Counted from the stretch's first letter, positions 1 through 12,040 are shown. The stretch: DNA of 64,000 bases from Ectocarpus siliculosus (GCA_000310025.1 FN649736.1:1036736-1100735); one strand, 5' to 3'. Numbers and translations are program-made. Notes: a model not told the origin generated them from the sequence alone.

Positions 1-54
1 GAGGCAACACCGCCTACCGTTGGTAGCCGCCGCCTCAAGTAAAGACCGACGGCA

Positions 55-300
55 ACGAACTTTTCACCCAAGTGTGGGACTCCGTCGCGCCCCAAGGGAT
101 GATGTCCGGGGAGACGAAGGTACGGAGAAGTCCGTGACGTGTGTAGCTGGAGCGGGGGGCAAGGGGGGACAAGAAACAGACCGACTGATGGCGATTCCCT
201 GAGTTTCTATCCAAGCAGAATGTTATTATAAGCAATAGTGTCCTTCGTTTGTGTCCCGTTTTCCATATGAGGATGTATCGGTATTGTGAGCAGAAAATGA
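55..300 (-). repeat. Inverted copy of repeat module G
   Basis: Read on the minus strand, this matches the plus-strand module at 1400-1640 and 8815-9060. Shared blocks include ttgccccccgctcc, ttctccgtacctt and cgtcattttctgctcacaat. The opposite orientation shows that the repeat field is not a simple head-to-tail array. Confidence 0.75.
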
Positions 301-845
301 CGGGTGCAGTACAGCAGCAGAAAATCGCAAGCCACGTTAAGGCATTGTTTCTTCCGATAAGAGACTCGAGTCTTGTTCCAGCGACCCCACATGTCCAGCT
401 TCACAGATGGTAGAAGATACCAAGTGTGCGATCCGGCACGCATCGACAGAACTCTACAGCATAATGCATAGCAGGCCGTCGATCGTCACGGAAAAATTCC
501 CAACAGACTAATGTCGATACGGCTTCCGCAACATTCATGGCAAGGGCAGTGAGAGGAAGCCAAACGCATTCACAACAATCGCACCATAGAGCACCCCTTC
601 CGAAAAAGCTGGCGATTTGCTCCACGAATGTCAAATAAGTAAGCAAACACATGAACACGGACGCGGCCTTCTTGTCTTGTCGTGAAGCGAAACACGTGTG
701 TGTGGTGATTCGATTTCGGCAATGCGACGAGAGTTTCAACGAACCTCATGTATGCCATATATCCAAGGCACGCACTGCGGTAGCCTTGCCGTTACAATCT
801 CCACCTCCTGCCACATCAACCTTCGACCAGTCGTGTTGGTTTCTA
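300..845 (+). repeat. Repeat modules B and C, copy 1
   Basis: Module B (about 155 bases, ending ccaagtgtgcgatcc) is followed by module C (about 390 bases, containing caggccgtcgatcgtcacgg and gtgattcgatttc). Other copies: 1705-2270, 7000-7530 and 9150-9510. Identity by eye is about 75-90 percent. No protein recognised. Confidence 0.8.
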
Positions 846-906
846 AGGGTTTAACACGTGCTAAACGTATGGGGTTCATGGCGGAAGGTATCAAGAACAC
901 ATAGAA

Positions 907-1190
907 ATGAATGCAAACACTCTCAGCACTCGATACACTCCCTCCGACCATGAGCAATCCGCGGCACCCCTGCGCCCCCCCTACCCCTACCCTTCCCCTG
1001 TCCGTGTTTCTCTTACCAACGCCGCGGGGATTTCGCCCTCGAACTCGCTCACCAGGCTGGTGGCGAAGCACTTCCAGAGACTGCCGCAGGAAAGAGGGGG
1101 TCGCGCACGACATACAACTCCGGTTGTTCGCATTTGGCGTATTTGCATCGTGCTCTTGGGTTGATGCTTGTTGGCGTCGTTATGTAGAGT
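907..1190 (+). repeat. Repeat module A, copy 1
   Basis: Contains ccatgagcaatccgcgg, a C-rich tract and ctcgctcaccaggctggtgg. A second copy is at 8340-8580 and a rearranged relative at 6556-6815. Confidence 0.75.
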
Positions 1191-1705
1191 ACACGGACTG
1201 ATAACTTATCCATCATAGCATCAAAGAAACACGTCTTGTGCTGTATAGGGCAGAGAGAGCCGACCGTACACGCAGGGTCTCACCATCACTCGACACTTGC
1301 GCCGGGAAATACTGCCACGAAGATCCTCTACACACAAACGTGTTACACTACACGGCTTTCCTCTGCTTTCACAAAATCAGGTGCACCCGAGACGCTTGAC
1401 AAAACGTCATTTTCTGCTCACAATGCCGGTACATCCTCACATGGGAAACGGCACGCAATCGAAAGAATATACTGTAACTTTCCTGTTGGGACCGAAGCCT
1501 AGAGATGCAAAGTTAGTCAGTCTGTGTTTCACCCTCTCTTGCCCCCCGCTCCGGCCAAACACATCACCGCCTTCTCCGTACCTTGTCCTCCTCGTCCATC
1601 ATTCCTGATGGGTGGGACGCGGGCCCACACTGGCATGTTCGACGTCGTCCGGCTCTTCTTCGGACTTGGACGAGTCTGTCCCGGTCTGGAGTAGCGAGAC
1701 AGAGG
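1190..1705 (+). repeat. Repeat module G, copy 1
   Basis: Matches 8580-9150 over its whole length, with shared blocks such as gccgggaaa, cgtcattttctgctcacaa and cgtcgtccggctcttct. An inverted copy is at 55-300. Confidence 0.8.
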
Positions 1706-2878
1706 CATGGTGCAGCAGCAGTAAATCGCAAGCCACACTGACGTAGCATTCCTTACGATATGAAAATCGAGCCTTGTTCCAGTAACCGCACCCCTCCCCA
1801 CTCGTCCAGCCTCACAGATAGAAGATACCAAGTGTGCGATCCCCGCAAGCACCGACAGGAGTCTGAAATACTATATCAAACAACGGGGACCGTCGATCAT
1901 CGTAGACACTTCCCCAACAGACCAATTATCAACACGATTTGAACACATTCATGCGACGCGCAGCAAGAGGATGCAAAACGCATTGACAACAAATAGGAAC
2001 ATGGAGCACCCCTTCCGAAAAAGCTGGCAATTCGCTCCACGAATGCCAAACAAGTACGCGAAAACACGGAACACGGACGTAGCCTTCTTGTTCTTGTCGT
2101 GAAGCGAAAAACGTGTGTGTGTTGATTCGATTTCCGCAATGCGACGAGAGAGTTTCAACGAACGCCATTCATTCCATCCATCCACGGCACGCACGCTAGG
2201 CTAGCCTTGCCATTACTATTTTCACCTCCTGCCAAATCAATCTTCAACCTGCTAGTCAGGCGTCTTCTTTTCTAGGCTCAAACTCCACCCCTCGCCTGGT
2301 GGTTGGCACCAACCCGTGGGCCCGTGCTCGCCCCTTGCGACCCCTTCCCGTCCAAGGCGGCAGTAGCGGAAGAGGTTCCATCGACGGTGTCAGGGTCCTC
2401 CGGCCAAGGGGCGACCTCGGGCCCACGGATTGGTTCCAAGCACCAGGTGAGGGGTAGAGGTTAAGCCCGGAAACGATCATAACAGCAGACGACAACCGAG
2501 CGAGAAAACGGACAAAAACCGAGGTCGGCCTGGGATGCCAGATGGATATGGCAATGCACGTGCATGACCTGGCCTGACTCACCCCCGGACAGCACACTAG
2601 CACCAAAGTAATGCAGACAGCAAGAGCAAGAGCAAGAGCAAGAGCAAGAGGACGACGGAACTGCACCAGAGGCGTGCTTTGTTGCATGACAGCAGTGAGA
2701 CTAGCCAGCGAGGTACATGCCGTTGCATTCCCTTGGGTATATTAGCTAGCCAATGTCACGATGGGAAGCAGCACCTCTCGACACAAGATTTACTCCAGTT
2801 TGCTACTGACAGCGAATGGTCACGTCTCGGACGAACAAACAAGGAGACTTACCCCAGCTAACAATCGACACCGCACGA
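1705..2878 (+). repeat. Repeat modules B-C-D-E, copy 2
   Basis: B 1705-1860, C 1880-2270, D 2280-2660 and E 2686-2878 follow each other in the same order as at 9150-10062. Module D contains ggcggtagcggaagaggtt-like blocks and a (caagag)n tract at its end. Module E starts catgacagcagtgagac and ends aacaatcgacac. Confidence 0.8.
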
Positions 2879-3049
2879 TGACGTTCGTTCCAACACTCCT
2901 CTCCCCCAATCTTACCGATGAGCAATTAAGGCTGTATGCAGTACAATCAATTTCATGTGCGACATTACCTCTCCCATGGCTCTCTGGTTGGTTGTTGTGC
3001 TCTTGCTCTGCCTTTCCCTTAGCCACCTTCTTAACCGTCGCGGGCATGA

Positions 3050-3420
3050 CAGTAGTGAGATGAACCAGGTGCCGTTGAGGTCGTTTAGGTAATTTAGCCA
3101 GCCAACGTCAAGTTGGGAAGCACCTATCCATACTAGATTTACTCCGGTTTGATACTGACATCGAATCCTCTCGTCTTTGTCGTTTCGCGTTTGGCGTTTC
3201 ACGAAAGACCGCTTTCGTGTGCCATATTACCTCTTTCGTGGACGTCTCGGGCGCTTTGCCCTTGGCCTTGCTCTCATCCCTGGCCTTTCCCTTAGGCTCG
3301 CACGATCTGCTTTCGGTGGGAACCGTGCGGGCCATGGCAGCCGCGTTGTTCTTTGGCTGCCTGACCTGACGCAGGCTGAGTACAGGACGGGATGAAGCAT
3401 GGGCAAGTGGATGCAGTAAG
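3050..3420 (+). repeat. Repeat modules E and F, degenerate copy
   Basis: 3050-3170 repeats module E (ttagccagccaacgtcaagt). 3225-3410 is module F, ending gggcaagtgg, as at 8310. The block adds a partial extra unit between the main copies. Confidence 0.7.
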
Positions 3421-3480
3421 AACTCCCTCAAGACTCCAGAATCGTTGAGCTGTGACCTCCCGCCACTACGCCCCTCCATC

Positions 3481-3776
3481 CCCTACCCTCTTCGCCTCTG
3501 CTATCCTGCCGCTTCCTTTTCAGGGAAAGCAAAGGTGAATTCATACTCCTTCATCACGTGCAGCCCGACACCGGGGGTAACCTTGGGGCAGGAGCATTAC
3601 CACCCCGTCAACTTGATCACTGGGGCAACGGTTGTTCATATATCGTTGTGGAGGCCACAGCAATATGTGGAAAATTGCTTCCCGCGTGACCAAGGGTGAA
3701 GGAGTATGCAAGGGCACCGCCTTTGCTTTCCCTGAAAAGGAAGCTGAAGGATAGCAGAGGCGAGGAAGGCAGGGGG
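3481..3776. repeat. Foldback element, arms about 80-90 bases
   Basis: The left arm 3481-3561 is the inverted copy of the right arm 3684-3776. Both contain gcttccttttcagggaaagc on opposite strands. The spacer is about 120 bases. Probably a foldback or MITE relic. Confidence 0.7.
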
Positions 3777-3779
3777 GTG

Positions 3780-4640
3780 GGGGGGGGGCGAGTGGTCACA
3801 ACTCAACGGTTTTGGAGTTGTGAGGGAATGCTCGCTACAGTCACACATGGAACCGACACCACAAGTCGCGAATAACGCCTTTGACATGTAGCGCGGTGTA
3901 CTTTTACGGCAACACAAAAGAAGATGAAACGAATTTGAATGCTCCGAGGTATGTCACACACATGGACGCGATGTAATTGATAACAGAGCTTGAGAACTTG
4001 GAGAGTACGTCCATCATTTCCTGACGTCACACGTCCATTCCTCTCGGTTGCCGTGCCATAGGCAAGCTTTTTCCCTCATGACAAAGGCAAATGAAATCAG
4101 ATCGAAAACAACTCCGGTGGAAAACAGCCAACCCACCTCTCTAAAAAAAAGGTACCAGGCTGTTGGCTTGATTGAAAGACGGGGGGTTTTGGGCTTACGT
4201 ACGAATTACATAGAGCCAGAACACGATAGCGAGCGTCTTTCCTCTATGATGGACATCACGGCAGTGCGAAGAAAAGCAACGCACAGCTATAACATATCTC
4301 CGGAGTCGGCTGTGGCTTGTGGAAAAGAAATGACCGCAGCAGCGACTCCTGGAAGCGTTCCAATTTCCAGTATAGACAATACGTCAAACACCATGCAAGA
4401 CCCGGAACACAGAGCGAGGGTGGAGCTTCCGTCCTGACGGGAACAAGCGCACACCCAAATGCACTATAATGCTCTCAGGTGGTTAAAAGGTGCGGGTCAC
4501 GCGGGCTTCATCCCCAAGGCGAGGCAGAGGGTACCCTTCGGCTCCACCCTTCGGATACAGAGTATATGTAGAAAAAAACACCGAGGCAGCGCAAACTTGC
4601 ACACAAAAACAAAATCACCCACACTACTGCTGTTAGTTTT
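3780..4640. other. Non-coding stretch, nothing recognised
   Basis: No repeat module, exon pair or RNA gene is visible here. One 129-codon open frame at 4048-4437 lacks any family motif and is not called. Confidence 0.5.
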
Positions 4641-5045
4641 GCTAAAACGCCCATGGGGCACCCATGGACAGCCCATGAACTGACCACGAAGTGCCCACCG
4701 TGGGCACTTCAACCTAGAAGTCACCACCCGGGACATCAACCTAGAACTTAGCCATCCGCACATCAACCTAGAACATAGCCACCCACCGCCAACCTAGCAC
4801 GTACCGTGGGCTTGGGGTTAGGGGTAAGGTTGGCATTTGGTTTCTTAGCCGTTCCAAAGCAGACAATCTATTGTTTAGGAGCACACTGGCTCCGACTGAA
4901 GGGCACTCATTGGCCGCCCATGGGCTGCCCATGCGCTGCTCATGGGCTGCCCACGGGCTTCCCATGGAGGGCTGCCCACGAGCATGCCCGTGAGCATGCC
5001 CGTTGGCATGCCCATAGGTAGCCCATGGGTGTTCCATGGGCGGTG
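4640..5045. repeat. Minisatellite cluster: CCCATGGG-type and ~30-bp repeats
   Basis: At 4640-4690 and 4905-5045 a 10-11-base unit of the form gcccatgggct recurs more than ten times in degenerate form; its core is palindromic. At 4706-4800 a unit of about 30 bases built around catcaacctagaac recurs four times. Between them, 4806-4832 carries ggggttaggggtaagg, telomere-like. Confidence 0.7.
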
Positions 5046-5210
5046 TAGCTAAACTGTAGAAAGTGTGGGAGACCCCAAAAAACGCGGGGGCAGCACGCTT
5101 CTTTATTAACCCTTCACGGGAAAAACAATGAACAAAGGCGTGGGATGCGCTCGCTCATAACACCGAATGCCGCACATGGGCATCATCATGAAGAGGCCCA
5201 CACCCTAAAG

Positions 5211-5444
5211 TGTTACATTATATATCTCGCCTGAAAGCTGACACCATGGAAGAACCTCCGGCCGATGCTCCTCCAACAGAGCTACTAGCCATTCCTCCTC
5301 AAGCTTTAACTGTAGACCGCATTGGACAATTGGACAACTCTACAGTTGAAGCTTGAAGGAGAAATGGCGAGTACCTCAATTGGAGGAGCTTCTGCCGGAG
5401 CTTCTTCAATGGCGTTGGCTTCCCGGGGAGATACATAATGTAAC
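5211..5444. repeat. Foldback element with ~103-base arms and short loop
   Basis: Arms 5211-5313 and 5339-5444 pair over their full length at about 80 percent, with a loop of about 25 bases. Matching blocks on opposite strands: gttacattatatatctc with its partner near 5440, ctccggc, gctcctccaa, caagctttaactgtag. It could be a MITE or give a hairpin transcript. Confidence 0.75.
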
Positions 5445-6032
5445 GTTGAGATAAAACATGTTCAGTGTAACCGAGGGGGGAGGTATGCACGGGGTCGGCG
5501 GTCAGGCACATGGTCTTGGAGACGGGGAGCTTTGCGTGGAAGCTCCTTAATCAGCAGCGATACATCTTCCATTTTCAATATGCGAACTGCCGTCAAGTGC
5601 ATAGCTCTCTGCTGCAGCTGCTGCTGCTGCCTCTTCTTGAGATATCTCTATCTTCAAGATGAAAAGATCGCCGGACATGCCTGGCGTCTCCTTCGCAGCA
5701 ACCAAGCATTCTCGCAACCACGACACAGCATCTGGTACGATAGCGCTACCCTTGTGTGCTCCTGCATCATGCCATGCCATCCAATGAATCGCTCATTCTG
5801 ACCAGAAAAGCACGCCAAGTCTTGGAAAGACAGCAGCAGCACCAACGCAAACACATATTTGTGGCGGCCTTTCCTGCAGAGGATCCGGCGTCGGTGTCGA
5901 CGGTGACTTTGGCCCTGGGGGCCAGCTCCTGCGCCAGATCAGCGCGGGCCAATGTGAGCCGCCCGTAGGCCGTGCGGTCCTCCCTGTCCCCTCCCTCCAC
6001 TAGATCTTCGAAACCCTCTACGCCACGGAGGG

Positions 6033-6102
6033 AATGGGCACGGCCTAATGGGCACGGCCTAATGGGCACGGCCTAGTGGGCACGGCCTAATGGGCACGGC
6101 CC
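6033..6102. repeat. Minisatellite, five copies of a 14-base unit
   Basis: The unit aatgggcacggcct is repeated five times without gaps, with single-base changes in the fourth and fifth copies. Confidence 0.95.
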
Positions 6103-6555
6103 GTGTCCATTCGCTCCGTCGTGTAAATGGTCAGCGAGACAGAGTGGAGGGAGGGGACAGGGGGGGGGAAAGAACACGCCACAACGATTGAATCGTTTTG
6201 AGGGGGGGGGGGCGTGATAAGACCGAGAGATTTACCTCGAGCAGAAAAGAAAAGAGCCCGACATTGGATGTAGGTTTCGGAAGCTTTCTACTCCGATTTC
6301 AGTGCTGTTAAACAAACAAAATCTGGGTTGTACACAAACGGAACGTTCATTGCATAAGTCACAACCAAACAGGGTTAGTTGCCGTAGACACCTGACTTTG
6401 AAGCTTTGGACGCATACTGAGACCGCGATTCACGTGCAAATACAGTCTATGGATCAAGACCTTGGATGAGCCACCCTGTTTGCTAGGTGAAACCAAATCT
6501 GTATCACAACACACGCGCGAGACATCATTAACACAACAACACCTGCAGCATACTC

Positions 6556-6815
6556 CGATCATGAGCTACCCGCGGTATCCCTTCCCCCTATCTATGCCCT
6601 ATCCTTCCTTACCCGCGTTGCTCATACCTCGTCCTCTGGGATGTTGACCCGGAACTTCCTGACGAGATGGCTAAGTTGTGTGGTCGTGCGCAATTCCATC
6701 TTCGCTGAGGCTGCGGCAGCCCTTGGACCGGTTCACGAGCCATCTCGTCAGGGAGTTCCGGGAGAACACCTCAGAGGACGAGGTATGAGAAACGCGGGTA
6801 AGGAAGGATAGGGCA
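6556..6815. repeat. Module A relative arranged as an inverted repeat
   Basis: Arms 6599-6671 and 6739-6811 are inverted copies of each other (tccttacccgcgtt and ctgacgagatggc shared), separated by about 67 bases. The left flank shares the catgagc..cgcgg entry of module A. Confidence 0.75.
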
Positions 6816-6829
6816 CAGGGGAGGGGGGG

Positions 6830-6960
6830 GGTACCCATCGTCGTGCGTGCCGTAGCGCTAGACCATTGACCTCGCATCCCTACGAAGCCGGGACGGAGCA
6901 CGCCGGGTTCTCACCGGACCAGGCTCTCACATCTCCAAGCGCGAAGCACCGTGAGGTATT
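6830..6960 (+). repeat. Dispersed repeat H, copy 1
   Basis: Follows a poly-G run and contains gtgccgtagcgctagacc, catccctacgaagccggg and tctccaagcgcgaagcacc. Related copies: 61509-61617 (clean), 50448-50570 (corrupted) and, weaker, 38990-39062. Confidence 0.75.
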
Positions 6961-6999
6961 CGGCGAGTCGCGTGAAGGATGCACTGCGTCCTGCTAAGG

Positions 7000-8330
7000 G
7001 TGTTCGGTATCTTGTGTTAAGGTTGTTCCGATATGAGACTCGAGTCTTCTTCCAGCAACTCCCACCGCCCCGTACATGTCCAACTTGGCACACGGAAGGA
7101 AGACACCAAGTGTGCGATCCTGCAATCCCCGACACTGTAGCATAGCAGGCCGTCGATCGTCACGGAAAAATTCCAAACAGACCAACATCAATGCGGCCTT
7201 CACAATATTCATGCTACGGGCAGTGGGAGGACGCCAAACGCATTCACAACAACAGGAGCAGAGATCACTTCCGTAATAGTTGGCAATTCGCTCCAGGAAT
7301 GCCAAATATGAAATCAAACCCACGAACACGGACGTAGCCTTCTTGTTCTTGTCGTGAAGCGAAACACGTGTGTGTGGTGATTCGATTTCCGCAATTCGAC
7401 GAGAGTGTCAACAAACCTCATAATATGTCATATATCCAAGGCACGCACAGCAAGAGGTAGCCTTGCCGCTACAATCTCACCTCCTCCCACATCAAACCTT
7501 CGAGCAGTCGTGTTCACTTCTAGGCTGTACCTCCACCCCTCACCTGATACTCTGGTACGACCCGCGGCTCCATCGGGGGGAACTGCGACCCCTTCTCGCA
7601 GGAGGTGACGGTAGTGTAGGCGGTAGCGGAAGAGGTTCCATCGGCGGTGTCAGGGGTCCACACCAGAAGACACGGACCGGGCGGGAAGGAAAACGGACAA
7701 AAACCGAGGTCGGCCAGCGATATCAGATAGAAGTGGCGATGCACGTGCATGACCTGACCTGACTCACCTCCGGACAGCACACTAACACCAACGAAGTGAG
7801 ACAGCAAAAGCAAGAGCAAGAGCACGACGGAACTAACTGCACCAGAGGCGTGGTAGGGTATGTGCCATGTTCTACGACTGCTCGAAGCATGAGAGCGGTG
7901 AGACGAGCGAGCGAGGTGCCTGCCGTAAGGTCGGTTGGGCTGTTCAGCCAGCCAACGTGAAGTTGGTGAAGCAGGCCTATCGGGAATAGATTCGCTCTCG
8001 TTTGCTACTGAAGTCGAATGTTCACGTCAATGAGAAGGCATGAGGTTATCCCAGCTAGCAATCGACACCGCTATCACATAGTGCAAAGATATTTCTTCCT
8101 TGTCGTTTCACGTTTAGAATTTCACAACAAGCCTCATTGCATGTGCGACATTACCGCTTTGCCCGCCGTCCTGCGCTGTTTGTCCTGGTACTCGCCGGTG
8201 GCCTTGCCCCTTTCCGTTTCCGGGCGCACTCGTGGTTGGCGCCGTGCGGTCCATGGCAGTCGCTTCCTTCTCCGTAGTGCTTCGGCTGAGCACGGGGCAG
8301 GGTGAAGCGTGGGCAAGTTGACACAATATC
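7000..8330 (+). repeat. Repeat modules B-C-D-E-F, copy 3
   Basis: The most complete unit: B 7000-7137, C 7137-7530, D 7530-7840, E 7888-8075, F 8100-8330. With A and G at 8340-9150 it defines a period of about 2.15 kb up to the next module B. Confidence 0.8.
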
Positions 8331-8339
8331 AAGTATTCC

Positions 8340-9150
8340 CTCCACCATGAGCATTCCGCGGCACCCCCTACCCCTACCCTTCCCTGTCAGGGTTTCTCTT
8401 GCCGGTGCCGCGGGGATTTCGCCCTCGAACTCGCTCACCAGGCTGGTGGCGAACACTCCCAGAGCCTGCCGCCGGAAAGAGGGGATCGCGCACGAGATAT
8501 AACTTCGGTTGTTCTCGTATTGACATCTCTGCATCGTGCTCTTGTGTTGATGCTTGTTGGCGTCGTTACGTTTACGTAGAGTACACAAACTGATACCTCC
8601 TCCATCAAAGCAACACATATTTACTATAAAATGCTGTAAAGCCAGAGAGAGCCGACTGTACACGCAGGGACTCACCAAACAATAGGGAACCACTCAACAC
8701 TTGCGCCGGGAAACGCTGCCACGAGGATGCGCTACACCCAAACGCGTGACCCGTGCACGGCTCTCCTGTGCTTTCATGATATCAGGTGCTGCCATCTTAA
8801 ACCCGCGCTTGACAAACGTCATTTTCTGCTCACAACGCCGGTACATGCTCACATGAAAAAAGGCCCGCAACCGCAAGAATATACTGTAGCATTCCTGCTG
8901 GGACGGGAGATTCGAGAAGCATTGTTAATCGGTCTGTGCTTTATCCTCTCTTGCCCCCCGCTCTGTTGAAGATATCACCGAAACACATCACTACCTTCTC
9001 CATATCTTATCCCCTTTGTCCATCTTTCCTGGGGGCGGAACGCGGGCCCACACTGACGTTTCGACGTCGTCCGGCTCTTCTCCGGACGTGGACGAGCCTG
9101 ACCCGGTCTGGAGTGCGCGCAACACCGCCTACCACGAGCGAGAGAGGGGC
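8340..9150 (+). repeat. Repeat modules A and G, copy 2
   Basis: A 8340-8580 and G 8580-9150 follow in the same order as 907-1705. Shared blocks include cgcctcgaactcgctcaccagg-like and ctcacaacgccggtacat sequences. Confidence 0.8.
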
Positions 9151-10062
9151 ATGGTGCAGCAGCAGTAAATCGCAAGCCACGTTGAGGTAGTATTCTTTTC
9201 GATGTGACGGATCGAGTCCTGTTGCAGTAACCACACCCCTACCCACTCGTCCAGCTTCACAGATAGAAGATACCACGTATGCGATCCCCGCAAGCACCGA
9301 CCGGAGTGAACACGGAGGTAGCCTTCTTGTCTTGGCGTGAAGCGAGACACTTGCGGGGATTCGACTTCTCCAATGCCGAGTGTCAACGAACCTCATTCAT
9401 TCCACCATCCACGGCTAGCACGCTAGGCTAGCTAGCCTTGCCGTTTCAATTTTCACTTCCAGCCAACAATCAACATTCAACCTGCTAGTCAGCCGTCTTC
9501 GTTTCTAGGTTTTACGTCTAGCCTCACCTGGTAGGCATCACCGACCGACGGTAGCTTCTTGGGGAACTGCAACCCCTTCCCGCAGGAGGTGACGGTAGTG
9601 CAGGCGATAGCGGAAGAGGTTCCATCGACGGCGTCAGGGGTCCACCGCAGACGAGATAGAAAACGGAAAAAAAAAAAAAGGGGTATGCCGGAGATCAGAT
9701 GGAAGTGGCGATGCACGTGCATGACCTGACCTGACTCACCTCCGGACAGCGCACCAGCACCAATCGAAAAAGACAGCAAAAGCAAAAGCAAGAGCAGGAG
9801 CACGACGGAACTATACCAGAGGCGTGGTAGAGTATGTGCTATGTTCTGTGCATACGACTGCTTGGAGCATGACAGCAGTGAGACTAGCCAGCGAGGTGCC
9901 TGCCGTTGCATTCCCTTGGATCATTTAGCCAGCCAAAGTCACAGTGGGAAGCAGCACCTATCGATAATAGGTTCGCTCTCGTTTGTTACTGACATCGAAT
10001 GTTTAGGTCAACGACAAGGGCGAACAAACCAGGACGTTATCCCGACTAACAATCGACACACC
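9150..10062 (+). repeat. Repeat modules B-C-D-E, copy 4
   Basis: B 9150-9305, C 9305-9510 (shortened), D 9510-9830 with an A12 run at about 9667, E 9869-10062. It leads directly into the inverted repeat around the first gap. Confidence 0.8.
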
Positions 10063-10835
10063 TAGAAGTTTGGCACTTCACAAAATGCCTCCTTTCATTT
10101 GCGACATTACCTGCTTGGCCGCCACCCTGGGCGCTTGGCCCCTGCCGTAGCCCCTGCCCTTGTCCTTGTCCTTAGCCTTGGTCATACGCTTGCCCAATCT
10201 TTGCTCGGCGGGGACCGTGGAGTTGCCGTTTGTGTCGATTTGCCCACGCTTCACCCCGCCCCAAGGGGAGCCGAAGACAGATAGAACAGCAATACAAGCA
10301 TGTCCCANNNNNNNNNNNNNNNNNNNNNNNNNNNNNNNNNNNNNNNNNNNNNNNNNNNNNNNNNNNNNNNNNNNNNNNNNNNNNNNNNNNNNNNNNNNNN
10401 NNNNNNNGCGCCAGGAGGGCCTGAAGAAAGATCGAACAGCAACAGAACCCTGTCCAAGGCCGCTGCCTTGAACTCCACGGTCCCCGCCGAGCAAAGATTG
10501 GGCAAGCGTATGACCAAGGCTAAGGACAAGGACAAGGGCAGGGTCTACGGCAGGGGCCAAGCGCCTAGGGTGGCGACCGAGGAGGTAATGTCGCACATGA
10601 AGGGAGGATTTTTGCGTGAAGTGCCAAACTTCTAGGTGTGTCGATTGTTAGCCGGGATAACGTCCTGGTTTGTGCATCGTCATAGACGTGAGAGCATTCG
10701 ATATCAGCATCGAGCGGGAGTTAATCCATCATCAATGGTGTTGCTTCCCCAACTTGAAGTTGGCTGGCTACCATGACCCAAACGAACTCAACGGCACCTG
10801 GCTCCTCTCAATACTGTCATGCCCGCTAAGGTTAA
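9869..10835. repeat. Large inverted repeat (modules E and F) around assembly gap
   Basis: The left arm 9869-10290 and right arm 10420-10835 are inverted copies, with long near-identical tracts such as gcccttgtccttgtccttag and cgcttgcccaatctttgctc on opposite strands. Similarity is highest over about 10040-10240. The spacer is the N gap and its edges. Confidence 0.85.
10308..10407. other. Assembly gap of 100 N
   Basis: The gap sits in the spacer of a large inverted repeat (arms 9869-10290 and 10420-10835). Hairpin formation during cloning or sequencing is the likely cause. Confidence 0.95.
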
Positions 10836-10859
10836 CAATGGGGCCAAGGGCGGCGGGAA

Positions 10860-12025
10860 GGGCAAAAGGGCATGAGCGCCGACGACGGGTGCTAAAGAGG
10901 TAAAAGTCGCCGATAAGTCACGATTTCACCATGCAGACGCACACCAGCAAAAAGGCAAAAGTTGCATCTGTCCAAGCTGTGCGAGAGAGTAAGTTGTTGT
11001 CGAGGTCGACCCTGACTTGAGTGTAGCAGGGACGCATTTGGGGTTGTGCACGTGAGCCGCCTGGAGCTGCCAGAAATATCTGTACGAGTATTGGCTAATT
11101 TCCAACAGCAGCAGAGAGAGAGGAGGCAAGTAAATGAGGAATGTGCTTCTGCCGTCGATGCGTGTTGTAAGAACTCATGGTGAGCGAAATAGTAACTCTT
11201 TTTTCCGGGTTTTCTGGCCGCCAGGCCGTGGAGATTCTCATTGGCGGCCTCCATGCACAGCACGATGTTCACAAAGTCTTCTTTCAATGGACCACAACAA
11301 GACTCAACCTAACGCTTTCCACGATTTTGTAGGTACTCCGTCCTTTTTGTCACGGATAACCGTAGTATTTCGGCGGTTTTGTTTGACGGGGCACCGCCAC
11401 CAAGGCCCCGGTTCGCGCGGGTTTAACACGGCTACACAAAACCACATAATATATAGAGAAACAAAAACTTTCAAACGGTGACCCGCACCGCACCGCACTA
11501 TAACGGTATGTGGAGGTAGATATGTGATCGTGCATGACCATGGTTATTTGGGTTATCAGATGCTATGACGTGACGCCATGCAAGACTCGGGCTTTTGACC
11601 GAGGCACTACCATCTGTTCAGTGTCTATTGTGTGTGTGTGCGTGCGTGCGATCGGGTTTGATCGTGTGCGGGATCTGTGAGCGTTGACTTGGGTTGCGTT
11701 GGAAGACAACGGGAAAATATCAATCAAGAGGAAAGAACAAAGGAAAGCAACAACAACCTGCATCTGTGATCGGACAAGAGAGTTCACACAGCCCACCGGT
11801 CAAATCTCATTACAGCACCGTCAATCATCGAGTTAAAATAGTCGCACGGCACCGCACCATCACATTTCGAGATGAAAAAAGCCGCACCGCACCACACCGT
11901 GGCCATGTCAAGAAACAAATCACCGCACCCCGACGTGGTTCTACATTGTTAACACTGAAAGGGCGAGATGTTGGGCTCTTACGCCTCAAGAGAGGGGCGG
12001 AGGGTAGATGTGAGGGCAGGAAAGT
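10860..12025. other. Non-coding stretch with short CCGCAC- and GT-rich tracts
   Basis: No exon pair or known repeat seen. A (GT)n tract is at about 11628-11645. CCGCAC-type short repeats occur at 11485-11500 and 11845-11935. Confidence 0.5.
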
Positions 12026-12040
12026 CCGAAAAAAAAACGA

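Noticed and set aside
300-9600. Short open frames conserved between repeat copies
   Set aside because: Conservation follows from repeat copying, frames are broken differently in each copy, and no transposon protein motif was recognised.
907-10062. The ~1.8-kb direct repeats at about 907-2878 and 8340-10062 as LTRs of one retrotransposon
   Set aside because: Further copies of the same modules lie between them (7000-8330), no TG..CA ends or primer-binding site was seen, and no gag-pol sequence is present.
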